From Pantoea conspicua (lineage in GTDB: Bacteria > Pseudomonadota > Gammaproteobacteria > Enterobacterales > Enterobacteriaceae), in contig NZ_MLFN01000008.1 of the NCBI RefSeq assembly GCF_002095315.1, positions 1-64,000 of the forward strand: a stretch of 64,000 nucleotides of DNA, written 5' to 3'. How positions within the stretch are numbered: the stretch's first letter is position 1; the number at the start of each line of letters is the position of its first letter. A program made the position numbers and the translations under genes. The notes under the pieces are model-generated. The model was not told where the DNA came from. It did no database searches and saw nothing but the letters and a program-made list of their open reading frames with translations. Shown in pieces: positions 1 through 10,090 of the stretch.

Positions 1-1310
1 TCCAGCGCCAGCTGGGCCAGCCTGGCCGCACCGAGCGCCGGACCGACTTCACCACCGTGACAGTAATCAAGCGTCTGGCCGCTGATGTCCGCCAGCATCT
101 GACGCCACATTGCACTGCGCGCGCCGCCCCCGATCAGCATAATACTTTTCGGCTGTACGCCGCAGTCGTGCAGCACATCAATGCCCTGTGCCAGCGCGAA
201 ACCGACACCTTCCAGCACCGCCCGCGCCAGCTCCGGCCGACCATGCTGGTGGGTAAAGCCAAAAAAGGCGCCTCTGGCGTTGGGGTTGTTATGCGGCGTG
301 CGCTCACCCGAGAGATAGGGCAAAAACCACAGCGGCGGCACATCATCTCGTGCCCGTGACGCCTCATTCAGCAGCGCGGGCACATCGTTGCAGCCGGTCA
401 GCGCAGCCGCCCAGTCGAGGCAGGAGGCAGCGCTGAGCATCACTGACATCAGATGCCAGCGCTGCGGTAAGGCATGACAAAAACTGTGAACCGCCCGCTC
501 AGGATTACTGAGATAGCCTTCACTAACCACAAAGTAAACGCCAGAGGTGCCCAGCGACAGCATGCCCTGACCCGGCTCGGTCATGCCGACGCCAACCGCA
601 CCCGCCGCATTGTCGCCACCGCCCGCCGCCAGCGGCACCGGTTTCATTTTCCAGCGCGCCGCCAGGTCAGCATTCAGCGTGCCGGTCAACGCGTTGCCTT
701 CATACAGCTGCGGCATCTGCGCACGGCTGAGGTCACAGGCACGCAGCATCTCATCACTCCAGTCACGCCGCGCCACATCCAGCCACAGCGTGCCAGCCGC
801 GTCGGACAGATCGGTGGCGAAGTCGCCACTCATCCGCCAGCGCAGGTAATCTTTCGGCAACAGCACTTTGGCAACCTGACTAAAGATAGCCGGTTCGTGC
901 TGCTGCACCCACAGCAGCTTGGGCGCTGTGAAGCCCGGCATCATCAGGTTACCGGTGATCGCCCGGGCGTCCGGCACCTTCTGCTCCAGCTCACGACACT
1001 GCGCCTCGCTGCGCCCATCATTCCACAGTATCGCCGGACGCAGAACGCGGCTGGCGCTGTCAAGCAGGGTCGCGCCATGCATCTGGCCGCTCAGCCCGAT
1101 CGCCTCAACGGCGCGCAGATCGTGCTGCCCGCTGAGCGCCTGCATGGCGTGGTCCAGCGCCTGCCACCAGCTTTCGGGATCCTGCTCGCTCCACAGCGGC
1201 TGTGGACGTGAAACCTGCAGCGACGCCGTTTCTGTCGCCATCACCTGGCCGGCGGCATCCACCAGCACCACTTTGATGCCGGAGGTGCCTAAATCGATCC
1301 CGATAAACAT
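1..1310 (-). CDS. xylB: xylulokinase XylB (3' part outside window)
   Basis: FGGY-family sugar kinase that phosphorylates D-xylulose to xylulose-5-phosphate, the second step of xylose catabolism in the cytoplasm. The reverse strand reads MFIGIDLGTSGIKVVLVD from the ATG at 1310, the N-terminal phosphate-binding motif of the family, and stays open to the window edge (436 codons; the family is usually about 484). Later blocks such as GLSGQMHG, GGGDNAAGA and SGERTPHNNP fit FGGY kinases. It lies 17 bases downstream of xylA on the same strand, so the two are probably co-transcribed. Only the C-terminal end is missing, cut by the window. Confidence 0.95.
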   Translation of the reverse strand, partial: MFIGIDLGTSGIKVVLVDAAGQVMATETASLQVSRPQPLWSEQDPESWWQALDHAMQALSGQHDLRAVEAIGLSGQMHGATLLDSASRVLRPAILWNDGRSEAQCRELEQKVPDARAITGNLMMPGFTAPKLLWVQQHEPAIFSQVAKVLLPKDYLRWRMSGDFATDLSDAAGTLWLDVARRDWSDEMLRACDLSRAQMPQLYEGNALTGTLNADLAARWKMKPVPLAAGGGDNAAGAVGVGMTEPGQGMLSLGTSGVYFVVSEGYLSNPERAVHSFCHALPQRWHLMSVMLSAASCLDWAAALTGCNDVPALLNEASRARDDVPPLWFLPYLSGERTPHNNPNARGAFFGFTHQHGRPELARAVLEGVGFALAQGIDVLHDCGVQPKSIMLIGGGARSAMWRQMLADISGQTLDYCHGGEVGPALGAARLAQLAL

Positions 1311-1327
1311 GCTCTGCTCCTGAAATT

Positions 1328-2650
1328 TTAAAAATCAAACAGATAGTGATTCACCAGGTTTTCCAGCTGCTCCTGGCGTCCGCTCTGATGCTGCGGATTC
1401 AGCTGCTGTTGCTGAGCATGCGCCGCCAGCGAGGCGAGGGAAAACTCGCCTTTTAAAATTTGCTGGCCGAACTCACCATTCCAGCCGCTGTAACGCTGTG
1501 CTACGCGCTTATCCAGCTCGCCGTCGCTGATCATCCGGGCCGCGACCTTCAGCGCCAGCGCCATGGTATCCATTGCGCCGATATGACCGTAGAACAGATC
1601 GTATTTGTCGGTGCTCTGACGCCGCACTTTGGCATCAAAGTTTAAGCCGCCGGTGGTAAAGCCGCCCGCCTTGAGGATCTCATACATCACCAGCGCATTC
1701 TCTTCCACGCTGACCGGGAACTGATCGGTGTCCCAGCCACACTGCGCGTCACCGCGGTTGGCATCGACCGAGCCAAAAATGCCCAGCGCAATGGCGGTAG
1801 CAATTTCGTGATGAAAAGAGTGACCCGCCAGCGTGGCATGGTTCGCCTCGACGTTGACCTTGATCTCCTTCTCCAGCCCGAACTGTTTCAGGAAGCCATA
1901 CACGGTGGCCACGTCGTAGTCGTACTGATGTTTGGTCGGCTCCTGCGGCTTCGGCTCAATCAGCAGTGTGCCCTGGAAGCCAATCTTGTGTTTGTGCTCA
2001 ACCACCATCTGCATAAAGCGGCCAATCTGCTCACGCTCCTGGCGCAGATCGGTATTCAGCAGGGTTTCATACCCTTCGCGGCCGCCCCACAGCACATAGT
2101 TTTCACCGCCAAGGGTTTTGGTGGCCTGCATCGCGCTGCACACCTGGGTTGCGGCCCAGGCGAAAACGTCCGGATCGGGATTGGTGGCGGCACCGGCACC
2201 GTAGCGCGGATGGGTAAAGCAGTTCGCCGTGCCCCACAGCAGCTTCACCCCGGTCTCCTGCTGCTTCTCCAGCAGCTTATCGGTCATCACGGCAAAGTTA
2301 TCCTGATAGCTGCGCAGCGAATCGCCTTCAGGCGAGACATCAACGTCATGGAAGCAGTAATAGGGCACGTTCAGCTTGTGAAAGAACTCAAAGGCGACGT
2401 CCGCTTTTTGCTTCGCCAGCTGCAGGGCATCCCCGCTCTTTTGCCAGGGACGGTCAAACGCGCCGACGCCAAACATATCCGCGCCATTCCAGCAGAAGGT
2501 GTGCCAGTAACAGGCCGCAAAGCGCAGATGTTCGGCCATGGTCTTGCCGAGGATCACCTCGTCAGGATTGTAATGACGAAAGGCGAGAGGCTGAGTCGAT
2601 TTGGTGCCTTCATAACGGACGCGATCGATCTGATCGAAATAAGCGTGCAT
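1328..2650 (-). CDS. xylA: xylose isomerase XylA
   Basis: Converts D-xylose to D-xylulose, the entry step of the pathway. The protein has 440 residues, the usual length for the enterobacterial enzyme. It starts [15 protein letters not shown] and contains the expected isomerase blocks: [10 protein letters not shown] with the catalytic histidine, [38 protein letters not shown] and [11 protein letters not shown] with metal ligands. The start ATG at 2650 follows a good AGGAG-like site. It is divergent from xylF across a 343-base regulatory region and is followed by xylB. Confidence 0.98.
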   Translation of the reverse strand: MHAYFDQIDRVRYEGTKSTQPLAFRHYNPDEVILGKTMAEHLRFAACYWHTFCWNGADMFGVGAFDRPWQKSGDALQLAKQKADVAFEFFHKLNVPYYCFHDVDVSPEGDSLRSYQDNFAVMTDKLLEKQQETGVKLLWGTANCFTHPRYGAGAATNPDPDVFAWAATQVCSAMQATKTLGGENYVLWGGREGYETLLNTDLRQEREQIGRFMQMVVEHKHKIGFQGTLLIEPKPQEPTKHQYDYDVATVYGFLKQFGLEKEIKVNVEANHATLAGHSFHHEIATAIALGIFGSVDANRGDAQCGWDTDQFPVSVEENALVMYEILKAGGFTTGGLNFDAKVRRQSTDKYDLFYGHIGAMDTMALALKVAARMISDGELDKRVAQRYSGWNGEFGQQILKGEFSLASLAAHAQQQQLNPQHQSGRQEQLENLVNHYLFDF

Positions 2651-2993
2651 GGTTTGCTCCTTAGCATCAGGACCCGAATGGTCTGCATTGAAGCGATATT
2701 TGATAATGGCTGTCGGCGCGTCTCAATTACGATATTTCACACTGACGGTCAGATAATTATTATTTGTGGACTGGCTCGCAAAATAACCCCTTTTTTTTAC
2801 GCTGCCACGCCAGTGATATTGGTTACTCCGAAAAAGATGAAATATCGATCGCGCTCATAAAAAAAGAAATAAACCAAAAAACGTAATAGCTGGATAAAAA
2901 TCAGTAATTGATGTGGCGGGAAAATCAGGGCAACAATTCATCCGCCTGGTTCATGGGCCAACGACAATAGCCTCAACCTACAGGATGCACATA
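2651..2993. promoter_or_regulatory. divergent xylA / xylF control region
   Basis: A 343-base gap between the divergent xylA and xylF genes, AT-rich around 2855-2900. On the reverse strand, about 2784 to 2722 resembles the E. coli xylA promoter region as I remember it: TTTTGCGAGC, then AATTATCT, then CAGTGTGAAATA and TAATTGAG. The GTGTGAAAT element looks like a CRP half-site. XylR sites are expected here by homology, but I cannot place them exactly. Confidence 0.6.
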
Positions 2994-3986
2994 ATGAAGA
3001 TAAAACATGCGCTGTTAGCCGCCTGCGCTGCGCTGGCTCTGTTCAGCCAGACCAGCGTGGCCAAAGAAGTAAAGATCGGCATGGCAATTGATGATTTGCG
3101 TCTGGAACGCTGGCAAAAAGACCGCGATATTTTCGTCAAACAGGCGGAGTCGCTGGGCGCGCAGGTGTTCGTTCAGTCGGCAAACGGCAATGAAGAGACC
3201 CAGATGTCGCAGATTGAAAATATGATTAACCGCGGCGTCGATGTGCTGGTGATTATTCCCTACAACGGCCAGGTTCTGAGTAATGTGGTGGCGGAAGCGA
3301 AACGGGAAGGGATTAAAGTTCTGGCGTATGACCGCATGATAAATAACGCCGATATCGATTTTTATATCTCGTTTGATAATGAAAAAGTGGGTGAAATGCA
3401 GGCCGAAAGCATAGTGAAGCAGGTGCCTAAGGGTAACTACTTTTTAATGGGCGGCTCCCCGGTCGATAATAACGCCCGCCTGTTCCGTGCCGGCCAGATG
3501 AAAGTATTAAAACCCTTTATTGATAACGGCAACATTAAAATTGTCGGCGATCAGTGGGTCGATGCCTGGCTACCGGAAAACGCACTGAAAATTATGGAAA
3601 ACGCGCTGACCGCTAACGGTAACCACATCGATGCGGTGGTGGCTTCGAATGATGCCACCGCGGGCGGCGCGATTCAGGCACTGAGCGCGCAGGGACTGGC
3701 GGGCAAAATCGCCATCTCCGGTCAGGATGCCGATCTGGCCGCCATCAAACGGATTAAAGCCGGTACCCAGACCATGACGGTCTATAAGCCGATCACGGAA
3801 CTGGCCACCGAGGCGGCAAAAATTGCGGTCGAGCTGGGTGATGGCAAAACGCCGGCCAGCAACAGCACGCTGAACAACGGGCTTAAAGAGGTGCCGTCGC
3901 GGCTGCTGACGCCGATTCAGGTCAACAAAGACAATATCGAAAGCACCGTGGTGAAAGACGGTTTCCACAAACAGAGCGAACTCTGA
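2994..3986 (+). CDS. xylF: D-xylose ABC transporter, periplasmic binding protein XylF
   Basis: Periplasmic xylose-binding protein that delivers substrate to XylGH. I chose the ATG at 2994: it gives 330 residues, the E. coli length, and places a signal peptide ([22 protein letters not shown], cut before KEVKIG) at the N-terminus. An in-frame start at 2913 would add 27 residues in front of the signal and is unlikely. The mature part is a type-1 periplasmic-binding fold with blocks such as [17 protein letters not shown] and [17 protein letters not shown]. First gene of xylFGH. Confidence 0.96.
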   Translation: MKIKHALLAACAALALFSQTSVAKEVKIGMAIDDLRLERWQKDRDIFVKQAESLGAQVFVQSANGNEETQMSQIENMINRGVDVLVIIPYNGQVLSNVVAEAKREGIKVLAYDRMINNADIDFYISFDNEKVGEMQAESIVKQVPKGNYFLMGGSPVDNNARLFRAGQMKVLKPFIDNGNIKIVGDQWVDAWLPENALKIMENALTANGNHIDAVVASNDATAGGAIQALSAQGLAGKIAISGQDADLAAIKRIKAGTQTMTVYKPITELATEAAKIAVELGDGKTPASNSTLNNGLKEVPSRLLTPIQVNKDNIESTVVKDGFHKQSEL

Positions 3987-4014
3987 CCGCGCCTGGCGTG
4001 AGGGAGAACAGTCG

Positions 4015-5535
4015 ATGCTGCTGGAAATGAACAACATCACTAAGCGTTTCGGCGCGGTGAAAGCGCTGAATGATGTCAGCCTGCGGCTGGATGCGGGTGA
4101 AGTGATGTCGCTGTGTGGCGAAAATGGCTCGGGCAAATCGACCCTGATGAAAATCCTGTGCGGACTCTACCCGCACGGTGATTTTGATGGCCAGATTCAC
4201 TTCTCCGGTGACGAAATTCAGGCGCAGACCATTCGGGATACCGAGCGCAAAGGCATTGTGATCATTCATCAGGAGCTGGCGCTGGTGCGGCAGCTGACGG
4301 TGATGGAGAACATTTTCCTCGGTGCCGAGCTGGGGCGCTTCGGTCTGGTGGATGATGAAACCATGACGCTACGCTGCCAGCAGTTGCTGGCGCGGGTCGG
4401 GCTGAACGTCTCGCCTGCCACACGGGTAGGGGATTTGGGCCTCGGTCAGCAGCAGCTGGTGGAGATCGCCCGCGCGCTGAATAAACAGGTGCGATTACTG
4501 ATTCTGGATGAGCCCACCTCCTCACTGACCGAACAGGAGACGGAGGTGCTGCTCGGCATCATCCGTAACCTGCGTGAACACGGCATCGCCTGCATCTACA
4601 TCTCCCACAAGCTGAACGAGGTCAAAGCGATCTCCGATACCATCTGCGTGATTCGCGACGGCCAGCATATCGCTACCCGGGCGGCAGCGGGCCTGAGTGA
4701 AGATGACATCATCACCATGATGGTGGGACGTGAACTGACCGCGCTCTATCCTCATGCCCCGCATCAGATTGGCGACACGGTGTTGAAGGTGGAGAACCTG
4801 ACGGCCTGGCATCCGGTTAACCGCCATATCCGCCGCGTCAACAATGTCTCGTTCAGCCTGAAGCGTGGCGAAATTCTCGGTATCGCCGGGCTGGTCGGTG
4901 CGGGCAGAACCGAAACCGTGCAGTGTCTGTTTGGCGTCTGGCCGGGACGCTGGCAGGGCGATATCTCGATCAACGGCAAGCCGGTCAGGATCACCGATTG
5001 CCGTGCTGCCATTGCGCACGGTATCGCCATGGTGCCGGAAGATCGTAAAAAAGATGGCATCGTGCCGCTGATGGCGGTGGGGAAAAATATCACCCTCGCG
5101 GCGCTGGACCAGTTCAGCCACCGGCTTTCCACGCTTGATGAGGCGCAGGAGCAGCAGGCGATCAACGCGGCGATCACCCGCTTACGGGTGAAGACCTCCT
5201 CATCCGAATTGCCGATTGGCCGGCTCAGCGGCGGTAATCAGCAAAAAGCGATTCTGGCGAAGTGCCTGCTGCTGAATCCGCAAATCCTGATTCTGGATGA
5301 ACCGACGCGCGGCATTGATGTGGGCGCGCGTCAGGAGATCTATCTGCTGATCAATGCGCTGGTGCAGCAGGGCATTGCGGTGATTGTGATTTCGTCCGAG
5401 CTGCCTGAAGTGCTGGGCCTGAGCGATCGGGTGCTGGTGATGCATGAAGGGCAAATCAAAGCTGATTTGATCAACGATAACCTGACTCAGGAGCAGGTGA
5501 TGGAAGCCGCCCTGCGGAGTGAACATTATGCTTAA
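4015..5535 (+). CDS. xylG: D-xylose ABC transporter ATP-binding protein XylG
   Basis: Double-domain sugar ABC ATPase (506 residues) that energises xylose import at the inner face of the cytoplasmic membrane. The first cassette has Walker [10 protein letters not shown] at about residues 35-43, a signature-like [15 protein letters not shown] and Walker [11 protein letters not shown]. The second has the degenerate P-loop GLVGAGRTE, signature [15 protein letters not shown] and Walker [12 protein letters not shown], which is normal for this family. It lies 28 bases after xylF with an AGGGAG site and overlaps the xylH start by 8 bases. Confidence 0.97.
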   Translation: MLLEMNNITKRFGAVKALNDVSLRLDAGEVMSLCGENGSGKSTLMKILCGLYPHGDFDGQIHFSGDEIQAQTIRDTERKGIVIIHQELALVRQLTVMENIFLGAELGRFGLVDDETMTLRCQQLLARVGLNVSPATRVGDLGLGQQQLVEIARALNKQVRLLILDEPTSSLTEQETEVLLGIIRNLREHGIACIYISHKLNEVKAISDTICVIRDGQHIATRAAAGLSEDDIITMMVGRELTALYPHAPHQIGDTVLKVENLTAWHPVNRHIRRVNNVSFSLKRGEILGIAGLVGAGRTETVQCLFGVWPGRWQGDISINGKPVRITDCRAAIAHGIAMVPEDRKKDGIVPLMAVGKNITLAALDQFSHRLSTLDEAQEQQAINAAITRLRVKTSSSELPIGRLSGGNQQKAILAKCLLLNPQILILDEPTRGIDVGARQEIYLLINALVQQGIAVIVISSELPEVLGLSDRVLVMHEGQIKADLINDNLTQEQVMEAALRSEHYA

Positions 5536-6718
5536 AAGTGAAAGTACCCAAAGCAGCCTGTCCGGGTCCGGTACGCCGGGCAAGCCGTCGCCCGGCAAAT
5601 TCTCCCTGCCCAACTTACAGGTGCTGGTGATGCTGGGGGCGATTGTGCTGCTGGCGCTGTTCTTCACCTGGACCACCGACGGTGCCTGGCTCAGCCCGCG
5701 TAACGTCTCCAACCTGCTGCGCCAGACCGCCATTACTGGCATCCTGGCGGTGGGAATGGTGTTTGTGATTATCTCCGCGGAGATCGATCTGTCGGTCGGT
5801 TCAATGATGGGACTGCTGGGCGGTGCTGCGGCAATTTTTGATGTCTGGCTGGGCTGGCCGCTGCCGCTGACCATTGTGGTAACGCTGGTCATGGGACTAT
5901 TGCTCGGTACCTGGAACGGCTGGTGGGTCGCCTATCGCAAAGTGCCGTCATTTATCGTCACGCTGGCCGGCATGCTGGCTTTTCGCGGCATCCTGGTGGG
6001 CATTACTGATGGCACCACGGTGGCGCCAATCACGCCGGGCATGTCGCAGATTGGCCAGAGTTATCTGCCGGGCGGCGTCGGGTTTGGTTTTGGTTTTGCC
6101 GGACTGGCGCTGTTTATGCTGTGGCAATGGCGTTTGCGTCTGCGCCGTCAGCAGCTCGGGCTGGCACAGAGCGCCGCCAGCGGCACCGTCGCGCGTCAGG
6201 CGATCACCGCCATTCTGGTGCTGGGCGCAATCTGGCTGCTGAACGATTATCGCGGTGTGCCAACCCCGGTGTTACTGCTCGCCTTGCTGCTACTGGCCGG
6301 GATGTTTATGGCGACGCGTACCGCTTTTGGCCGCCGCATTTACGCTATCGGCGGCAATATTGATGCAGCGCGGCTGTCAGGAATTAACGTGGCGCGCACC
6401 AAACTGGCAGTGTTTGCGATTAACGGCGTGATGGTGGCGATTGCCGGGCTGATCCTCAGTTCGCGACTGGGTGCCGGCTCGCCTTCGGCGGGCAACATTG
6501 CCGAGCTCGACGCCATCGCCGCCTGTGTCATTGGCGGCACCAGTCTGGCCGGCGGGGTTGGCTCGGTAGCGGGCGCGGTGATGGGGGCCTTTATCATGGC
6601 CTCACTGGATAACGGCATGAGCATGATGGACGTGCCGACGTTCTGGCAGTACATCGTCAAGGGTGCCATTCTGCTGCTGGCGGTGTGGATGGATACCGCC
6701 ACACGGCGTCGGGTGTAA
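5528..6718 (+). CDS. xylH: D-xylose ABC transporter permease XylH
   Basis: Inner-membrane permease of the xylose importer (BPD_transp_2 family). It has 396 residues with many hydrophobic segments and the family motifs [20 protein letters not shown] and [21 protein letters not shown] prefer the ATG at 5528, inside the end of xylG (ATGCTTAA overlap), because GGAG lies 8 bases upstream. A GTG at 5519 in the same frame has no such site. The overlap suggests translational coupling to xylG. Confidence 0.95.
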   Translation: MLKSESTQSSLSGSGTPGKPSPGKFSLPNLQVLVMLGAIVLLALFFTWTTDGAWLSPRNVSNLLRQTAITGILAVGMVFVIISAEIDLSVGSMMGLLGGAAAIFDVWLGWPLPLTIVVTLVMGLLLGTWNGWWVAYRKVPSFIVTLAGMLAFRGILVGITDGTTVAPITPGMSQIGQSYLPGGVGFGFGFAGLALFMLWQWRLRLRRQQLGLAQSAASGTVARQAITAILVLGAIWLLNDYRGVPTPVLLLALLLLAGMFMATRTAFGRRIYAIGGNIDAARLSGINVARTKLAVFAINGVMVAIAGLILSSRLGAGSPSAGNIAELDAIAACVIGGTSLAGGVGSVAGAVMGAFIMASLDNGMSMMDVPTFWQYIVKGAILLLAVWMDTATRRRV

Positions 6719-6812
6719 TCGCGCGGACGATCACATTGTGACGCAAACCCTTTTTATGCCTGCTGTCAGCCGTGCTATGCAATGCGCTGAGAATCTAAGG
6801 GAACGCGCCACT

Positions 6813-7991
6813 ATGCATGATAAACGTTACCGCATTACCTTGCTGTTCAACGCCAATAAGGTCTATGACCGTCAGGTTGTCGAAGGCGTCGGGGAATATT
6901 TACAGGCGTCGCAAACCGACTGGGATATTTTCATTGAGGAGGATTTCCGCTGCCGTATCGACAACATTCGCGAGTGGCTGGGTGACGGCGTGATCGCCGA
7001 TTATGACGATCGCTCCATCGAAACCCTGCTGTCGAATGTGCCGGTGCCGATCGTTGGCGTCGGTGGCTCTTATCACCGACAGGAGGATTATCCGCCGGTG
7101 CATTACATCGCCACGGATAATGCGGCGCTGGTGGAGCGGGCCTTTATGCATCTCAAAGAGAAAGGCATCAACCGCTTTGCTTTCTACGGGTTGCCGGCCT
7201 CAGGCGGTAAGCGCTGGGCGCAGGAGCGGGAACAGGCGTTTCGTCAGCTGGTGATGCGTGAGCGCTATCAGGGCGTGGTCTATCAGGGCATGGAAACCGC
7301 CCCGGAAAACTGGCAACACGCCCAGAACCGGCTCGCCGACTGGCTGCAGACGCTGCCCCCGCAAACCGGCATTATCGCCGTCACCGATTCACGGGCGCGC
7401 CATCTGCTGCAGGCCTGTGAGCACCTGAAAATCCCGGTGCCGGAAAAGCTGGCAGTCATTGGCATTGATAACGAAGAGCTGACGCGCTACCTGTCGCGCG
7501 TTGCGCTCTCCTCGGTGGCGCAGGGCTCGCGGCAAATGGGCTATCAGGCGGCCAAACTGCTGCACCGTCTGCTGGATAAGCAATTACTGCCGCTCCAGCG
7601 CATTCTGGTGCCGCCAGTGAAAGTGATTGCCCGCCGCTCTACTGACTTCCGTTCACTGCGCGATCCCGCTGTTATCCAGGCGATGCACTACATCCGCTTT
7701 AACGCCTGTAAAGGCATCAAAGTCGAGCAGGTGCTGGATGCTATCGGTATGTCCCGATCCAATCTGGAAAAACGATTTCGCGATGAAACCGGCGACACTA
7801 TCCATGCAATGATCCACCGCGAAAAGCTGGAAAAAGCCCGTGAGCTGCTGGCGTCATCGTCACTCAATATCAATGAAATCTCGCAGATGTGCGGTTATCC
7901 GTCTCTGCAATATTTCTATTCGGTCTTCAGGAAAGGGTACGACACCACGCCGAAAGAATATCGCCAGCTTTATGGTGAAAACGTGTTGTAA
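6813..7991 (+). CDS. xylR: xylose operon activator XylR
   Basis: AraC-family activator of the xyl genes. The ATG at 6813 gives 392 residues, exactly the E. coli length; the open frame extends 50 codons upstream without support. The N-terminal 270 residues form a LacI/GalR-type periplasmic-binding-like domain that senses xylose. The C-terminal 100 residues (from about HYIRFNACKGIKVEQVL) form the double helix-turn-helix AraC domain, including CGYPSLQYFYSVFRKGY. It follows xylH with a 94-base gap. Confidence 0.96.
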   Translation: MHDKRYRITLLFNANKVYDRQVVEGVGEYLQASQTDWDIFIEEDFRCRIDNIREWLGDGVIADYDDRSIETLLSNVPVPIVGVGGSYHRQEDYPPVHYIATDNAALVERAFMHLKEKGINRFAFYGLPASGGKRWAQEREQAFRQLVMRERYQGVVYQGMETAPENWQHAQNRLADWLQTLPPQTGIIAVTDSRARHLLQACEHLKIPVPEKLAVIGIDNEELTRYLSRVALSSVAQGSRQMGYQAAKLLHRLLDKQLLPLQRILVPPVKVIARRSTDFRSLRDPAVIQAMHYIRFNACKGIKVEQVLDAIGMSRSNLEKRFRDETGDTIHAMIHREKLEKARELLASSSLNINEISQMCGYPSLQYFYSVFRKGYDTTPKEYRQLYGENVL

Positions 7992-8221
7992 CAGCGCGGC
8001 AGGTCTGATCAGGGTAATCGATGGGAAGAGGCTGGGAATCAGGAGATAGCCCTGGAAAAGCGTGTTTTTATGAACAGGCTCAATGGAGGTTTTACCTGTC
8101 CCGTCGCCCTCCTGGGCAACCTTATTTCATAATAGCGTGCCGTTCAATTTGGTTATTTACTCAGCAATGGCAATTACATACACTTTGTAGGGATTTAATC
8201 ACAACACAAGGATGAAGGAAC
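7992..8221. other. spacer between xylR and hcp, no gene seen
   Basis: About 230 bases with no convincing gene. The 64-codon open frame starting near 8021 has no family resemblance and no ribosome site. The last 20 bases before hcp (AACACAAGGATGAAGGAAC) supply the hcp ribosome-binding site. The region marks the switch from the xyl operon to the less GC-rich secretion cargo genes. Confidence 0.5.
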
Positions 8222-8713
8222 ATGGCTATTCCTGCCTACTTATGGCTCAAAGACGACGGCGGCACTCACATTCAAGGATCGGTGGATGTTCAGGACCGCG
8301 ATGGCAGCATTGAGATCAACGGTTTTTCCCATAACCTGAGCATCCCGACAGATGGAATGACCGGAAAGATTACCGGGACACGCAGGCATTCCGCTGTGAT
8401 TATTCAAAAAGAGTTTGATAGGTCCAGCCCCTGGCTTTATAAAGCCGTTGCCACGGGACAAATCCTCAGGTCAGCAGAGTTTAAATGGTATCGCATTGAT
8501 GACGCTGGACAGGAAAGGGAATACTTCAACATGCTGCTTGAAGGTGTGAGGATTGTCGGCATCTCTCCTGTGATGCATGACACGAAAGATCCGACCAAAG
8601 AAAAACATAACCACCTTGAGTGTGTAGAACTTCGCTACGAAAAAATCACCTGGAAGCACTGCGACGGCAACATCATGTTTACTGATAGCTGGAACGAGAG
8701 AGTGCAGGCGTGA
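8222..8713 (+). CDS. hcp: Hcp family type VI secretion tube protein
   Basis: Hcp forms the hexameric rings of the type VI secretion tube and can carry small effectors in its lumen. The 163-residue protein starts MAIPAYLWLKDDGGTHIQGS and has the family blocks DGSIEINGFSHNL, FDRSSPWLYKAVATGQ and LECVELRYEKITWKHCDGNI. The start has an AAGGAAC site. No other secretion-apparatus genes (tss, clpV, vgrG) are in the window, so this is an orphan hcp cargo locus, presumably served by an apparatus elsewhere. The stop overlaps the next start (GTGA), so the tube protein and effector are probably translated together. Confidence 0.93.
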   Translation: MAIPAYLWLKDDGGTHIQGSVDVQDRDGSIEINGFSHNLSIPTDGMTGKITGTRRHSAVIIQKEFDRSSPWLYKAVATGQILRSAEFKWYRIDDAGQEREYFNMLLEGVRIVGISPVMHDTKDPTKEKHNHLECVELRYEKITWKHCDGNIMFTDSWNERVQA

Positions 8714-9123
8714 GATACCCAACTTTAGCTGCATCACCTCATCCTCCCTATGATGTCGCCTCTTTTACACCTTCTGGAGTCAGCATTGTCAATAACATGA
8801 TGATGGCGCGATTTCATCGCGGACCCTCAGCGCTGACCTATTTATGGTTTTATCAGCAGGTGAGAGGACATGGCCCATGGGATTACAAACAGCGCGGCCC
8901 GCAATTCGAAAACTTCGGTAACTTTCATTACGGTGCTGTTGGTCATGCTGCCGGGATTACCGATGAGGTGTTACTCAGAGGCGCAGGATGGGCACAAAGC
9001 AGGGCAGGAACAGCTGACCCAGCCTGGGGGAACTGGACAGGCTCAGCGCCTTACGGTGATGATCCTGATGATCAGTATTGGATTAGGGCGGGCATTGATT
9101 ATGCAAAACGCGCGGGCTTTTAA
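8710..9123 (+). CDS. putative T6SS effector, polymorphic toxin type 44 domain
   Basis: A 137-residue protein that starts with GTG at 8710, overlapping the hcp stop by 4 bases. The whole chain resembles the bacterial toxin 44 (Ntox44) family as I know it: GPWDYKQRG, FGNFHYGAVGHAAGI, LLRGAGWAQ and the C-terminal PYGDDPDDQYWIRAGIDYA. It has no signal peptide and no PAAR, VgrG or Rhs part, so delivery is probably by Hcp from the neighbouring gene. The biochemical activity of this family is not something I can state from sequence. The neighbour at 9101 is the likely immunity gene. The family call is fairly sure; the effector role is inferred from context. Confidence 0.75.
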   Translation: MRYPTLAASPHPPYDVASFTPSGVSIVNNMMMARFHRGPSALTYLWFYQQVRGHGPWDYKQRGPQFENFGNFHYGAVGHAAGITDEVLLRGAGWAQSRAGTADPAWGNWTGSAPYGDDPDDQYWIRAGIDYAKRAGF

Positions 9124-9529
9124 GAAGCGATACCTTCTCCTGATGCTGCTGGTCGCGGCCGTTTTCGGCGCTTACCGGATGTGGCACTTCTCACCGCTTA
9201 AGCAAGAGTTGGTCAGGAAAGAGAAGGTAAACAACCTGGCGAATCTTTACATCACACAAGTCAGTGCCGGTGCCACTACCGGCTTCTCGTATCGCTTCTA
9301 TTTGTATGATGCCTCCAAAGATGACAACGCGTTTATGGCAAGTCTGAACGATGATGATAATGCACCTTTCATCATCACCACGGATAAAGAGGCCCTGAAG
9401 AAGATCAGCAATAACGCGGTCTTTTTGGCGGTGAAAGGAACCGTTTATGCGTTTCATAGTCCTGCGGATTATCGGGCAGGCGGGGCAATTTATTCCGTTC
9501 CGGTTTACCTCTCATCCTCACCTTTCTGA
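9101..9529 (+). CDS. candidate membrane-anchored immunity protein
   Basis: Not recognised as a named family. From the ATG at 9101 it has 142 residues: a short basic N-terminus (AFKKRY), one hydrophobic segment (LLLMLLVAAVFGAY) and a soluble domain of about 115 residues ending VPVYLSSSPF. The positive-inside pattern predicts that the soluble part faces the periplasm. The start lies 23 bases inside the toxin gene. Order and coupling (hcp, toxin, small anchored protein) are typical of effector-immunity pairs, and a periplasmic immunity protein would imply a toxin acting in the periplasm. This is inference from context. Confidence 0.6.
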   Translation: MQNARAFKKRYLLLMLLVAAVFGAYRMWHFSPLKQELVRKEKVNNLANLYITQVSAGATTGFSYRFYLYDASKDDNAFMASLNDDDNAPFIITTDKEALKKISNNAVFLAVKGTVYAFHSPADYRAGGAIYSVPVYLSSSPF

Positions 9530-10090
9530 GCGCGGTAAGGCTATCGGACATTTTTGTAGGATCAGCTCTTTTTTTAAACAGACCGCCAATAGTCAGAACG
9601 GTTTTTTGTTCTGAAAAAATCATGACTGGAAATTATATTTCATCAGCCGGGCAGGGACATTGATTCTGAGACGCTGCCCGCCCGGCGGCCGCAAACCGCT
9701 CTCTCTGCACCGACCCGCATACCCTTAAAAATCAGCCGTATGGCAGCAGCCTTCTCCGGTCTCATTTCGCGCGCTTTTTCACCAGACTTGCTCTTTTTCA
9801 CTTTCTTATCGGCACCCACCGTCGCCGCTGCAATCATGCGTATAGTGAGGTGAATTGCGCAGTTATGTTTTATAGCATTGATTATTAATAGATTTAATGA
9901 TGGTTTTTCCTCATCGCGCGCAAAAAAATTCCAACGCGGCTCACACTTCCGAAAGAATTAATCCAAATTATCTTATTTAGAAAATATATTTCACAAGTAC
10001 CCAAGCGCTGAAACACTTAAACCACGGACAATCATACCTCCTCTTTCTGAACCGATCCGGTTCAGGCAGTAGAGAACAGGAGCCTGAAAA
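9530..10090. other. 561-base gap after the T6SS cargo genes
   Basis: No gene is supported here. A reverse-strand frame of 64 codons at 9643-9837 is Lys/Arg/Ala-rich, has no recognisable family and is probably chance or a remnant. A weak inverted repeat (CGGGCAG near 9648, CTGCCCG near 9674) lies at the left. The sequence becomes AT-rich at 9840-10010, which probably carries the promoter of the sugar porter gene, and a perfect palindrome lies at 10047-10065. Confidence 0.5.
10047..10065. promoter_or_regulatory. 19-base palindrome, likely operator of the sugar porter
   Basis: CTGAACCGATCCGGTTCAG has 8-base arms around a 3-base centre with no mismatch. It sits 26 bases before the sugar porter start, where a repressor would block transcription or early elongation. 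The size and form suit LacI/GalR-type repressors; the cognate protein is unknown. The nearby ROK regulator and the LacI regulator at 19005 are candidates. Confidence 0.55.

Noticed and set aside
2913-2993. Longer N-terminus for xylF
   Set aside because: It would place 27 residues in front of a clear signal peptide; the ATG at 2994 gives the standard length.
8021-8215. 64-codon forward frame between xylR and hcp
   Set aside because: No ribosome site, no recognisable family, odd composition; probably leader or spacer.
9643-9837. 64-codon reverse frame in the gap before the sugar porter
   Set aside because: Lys/Arg/Ala-rich without a family or ribosome site; not supported as a gene.
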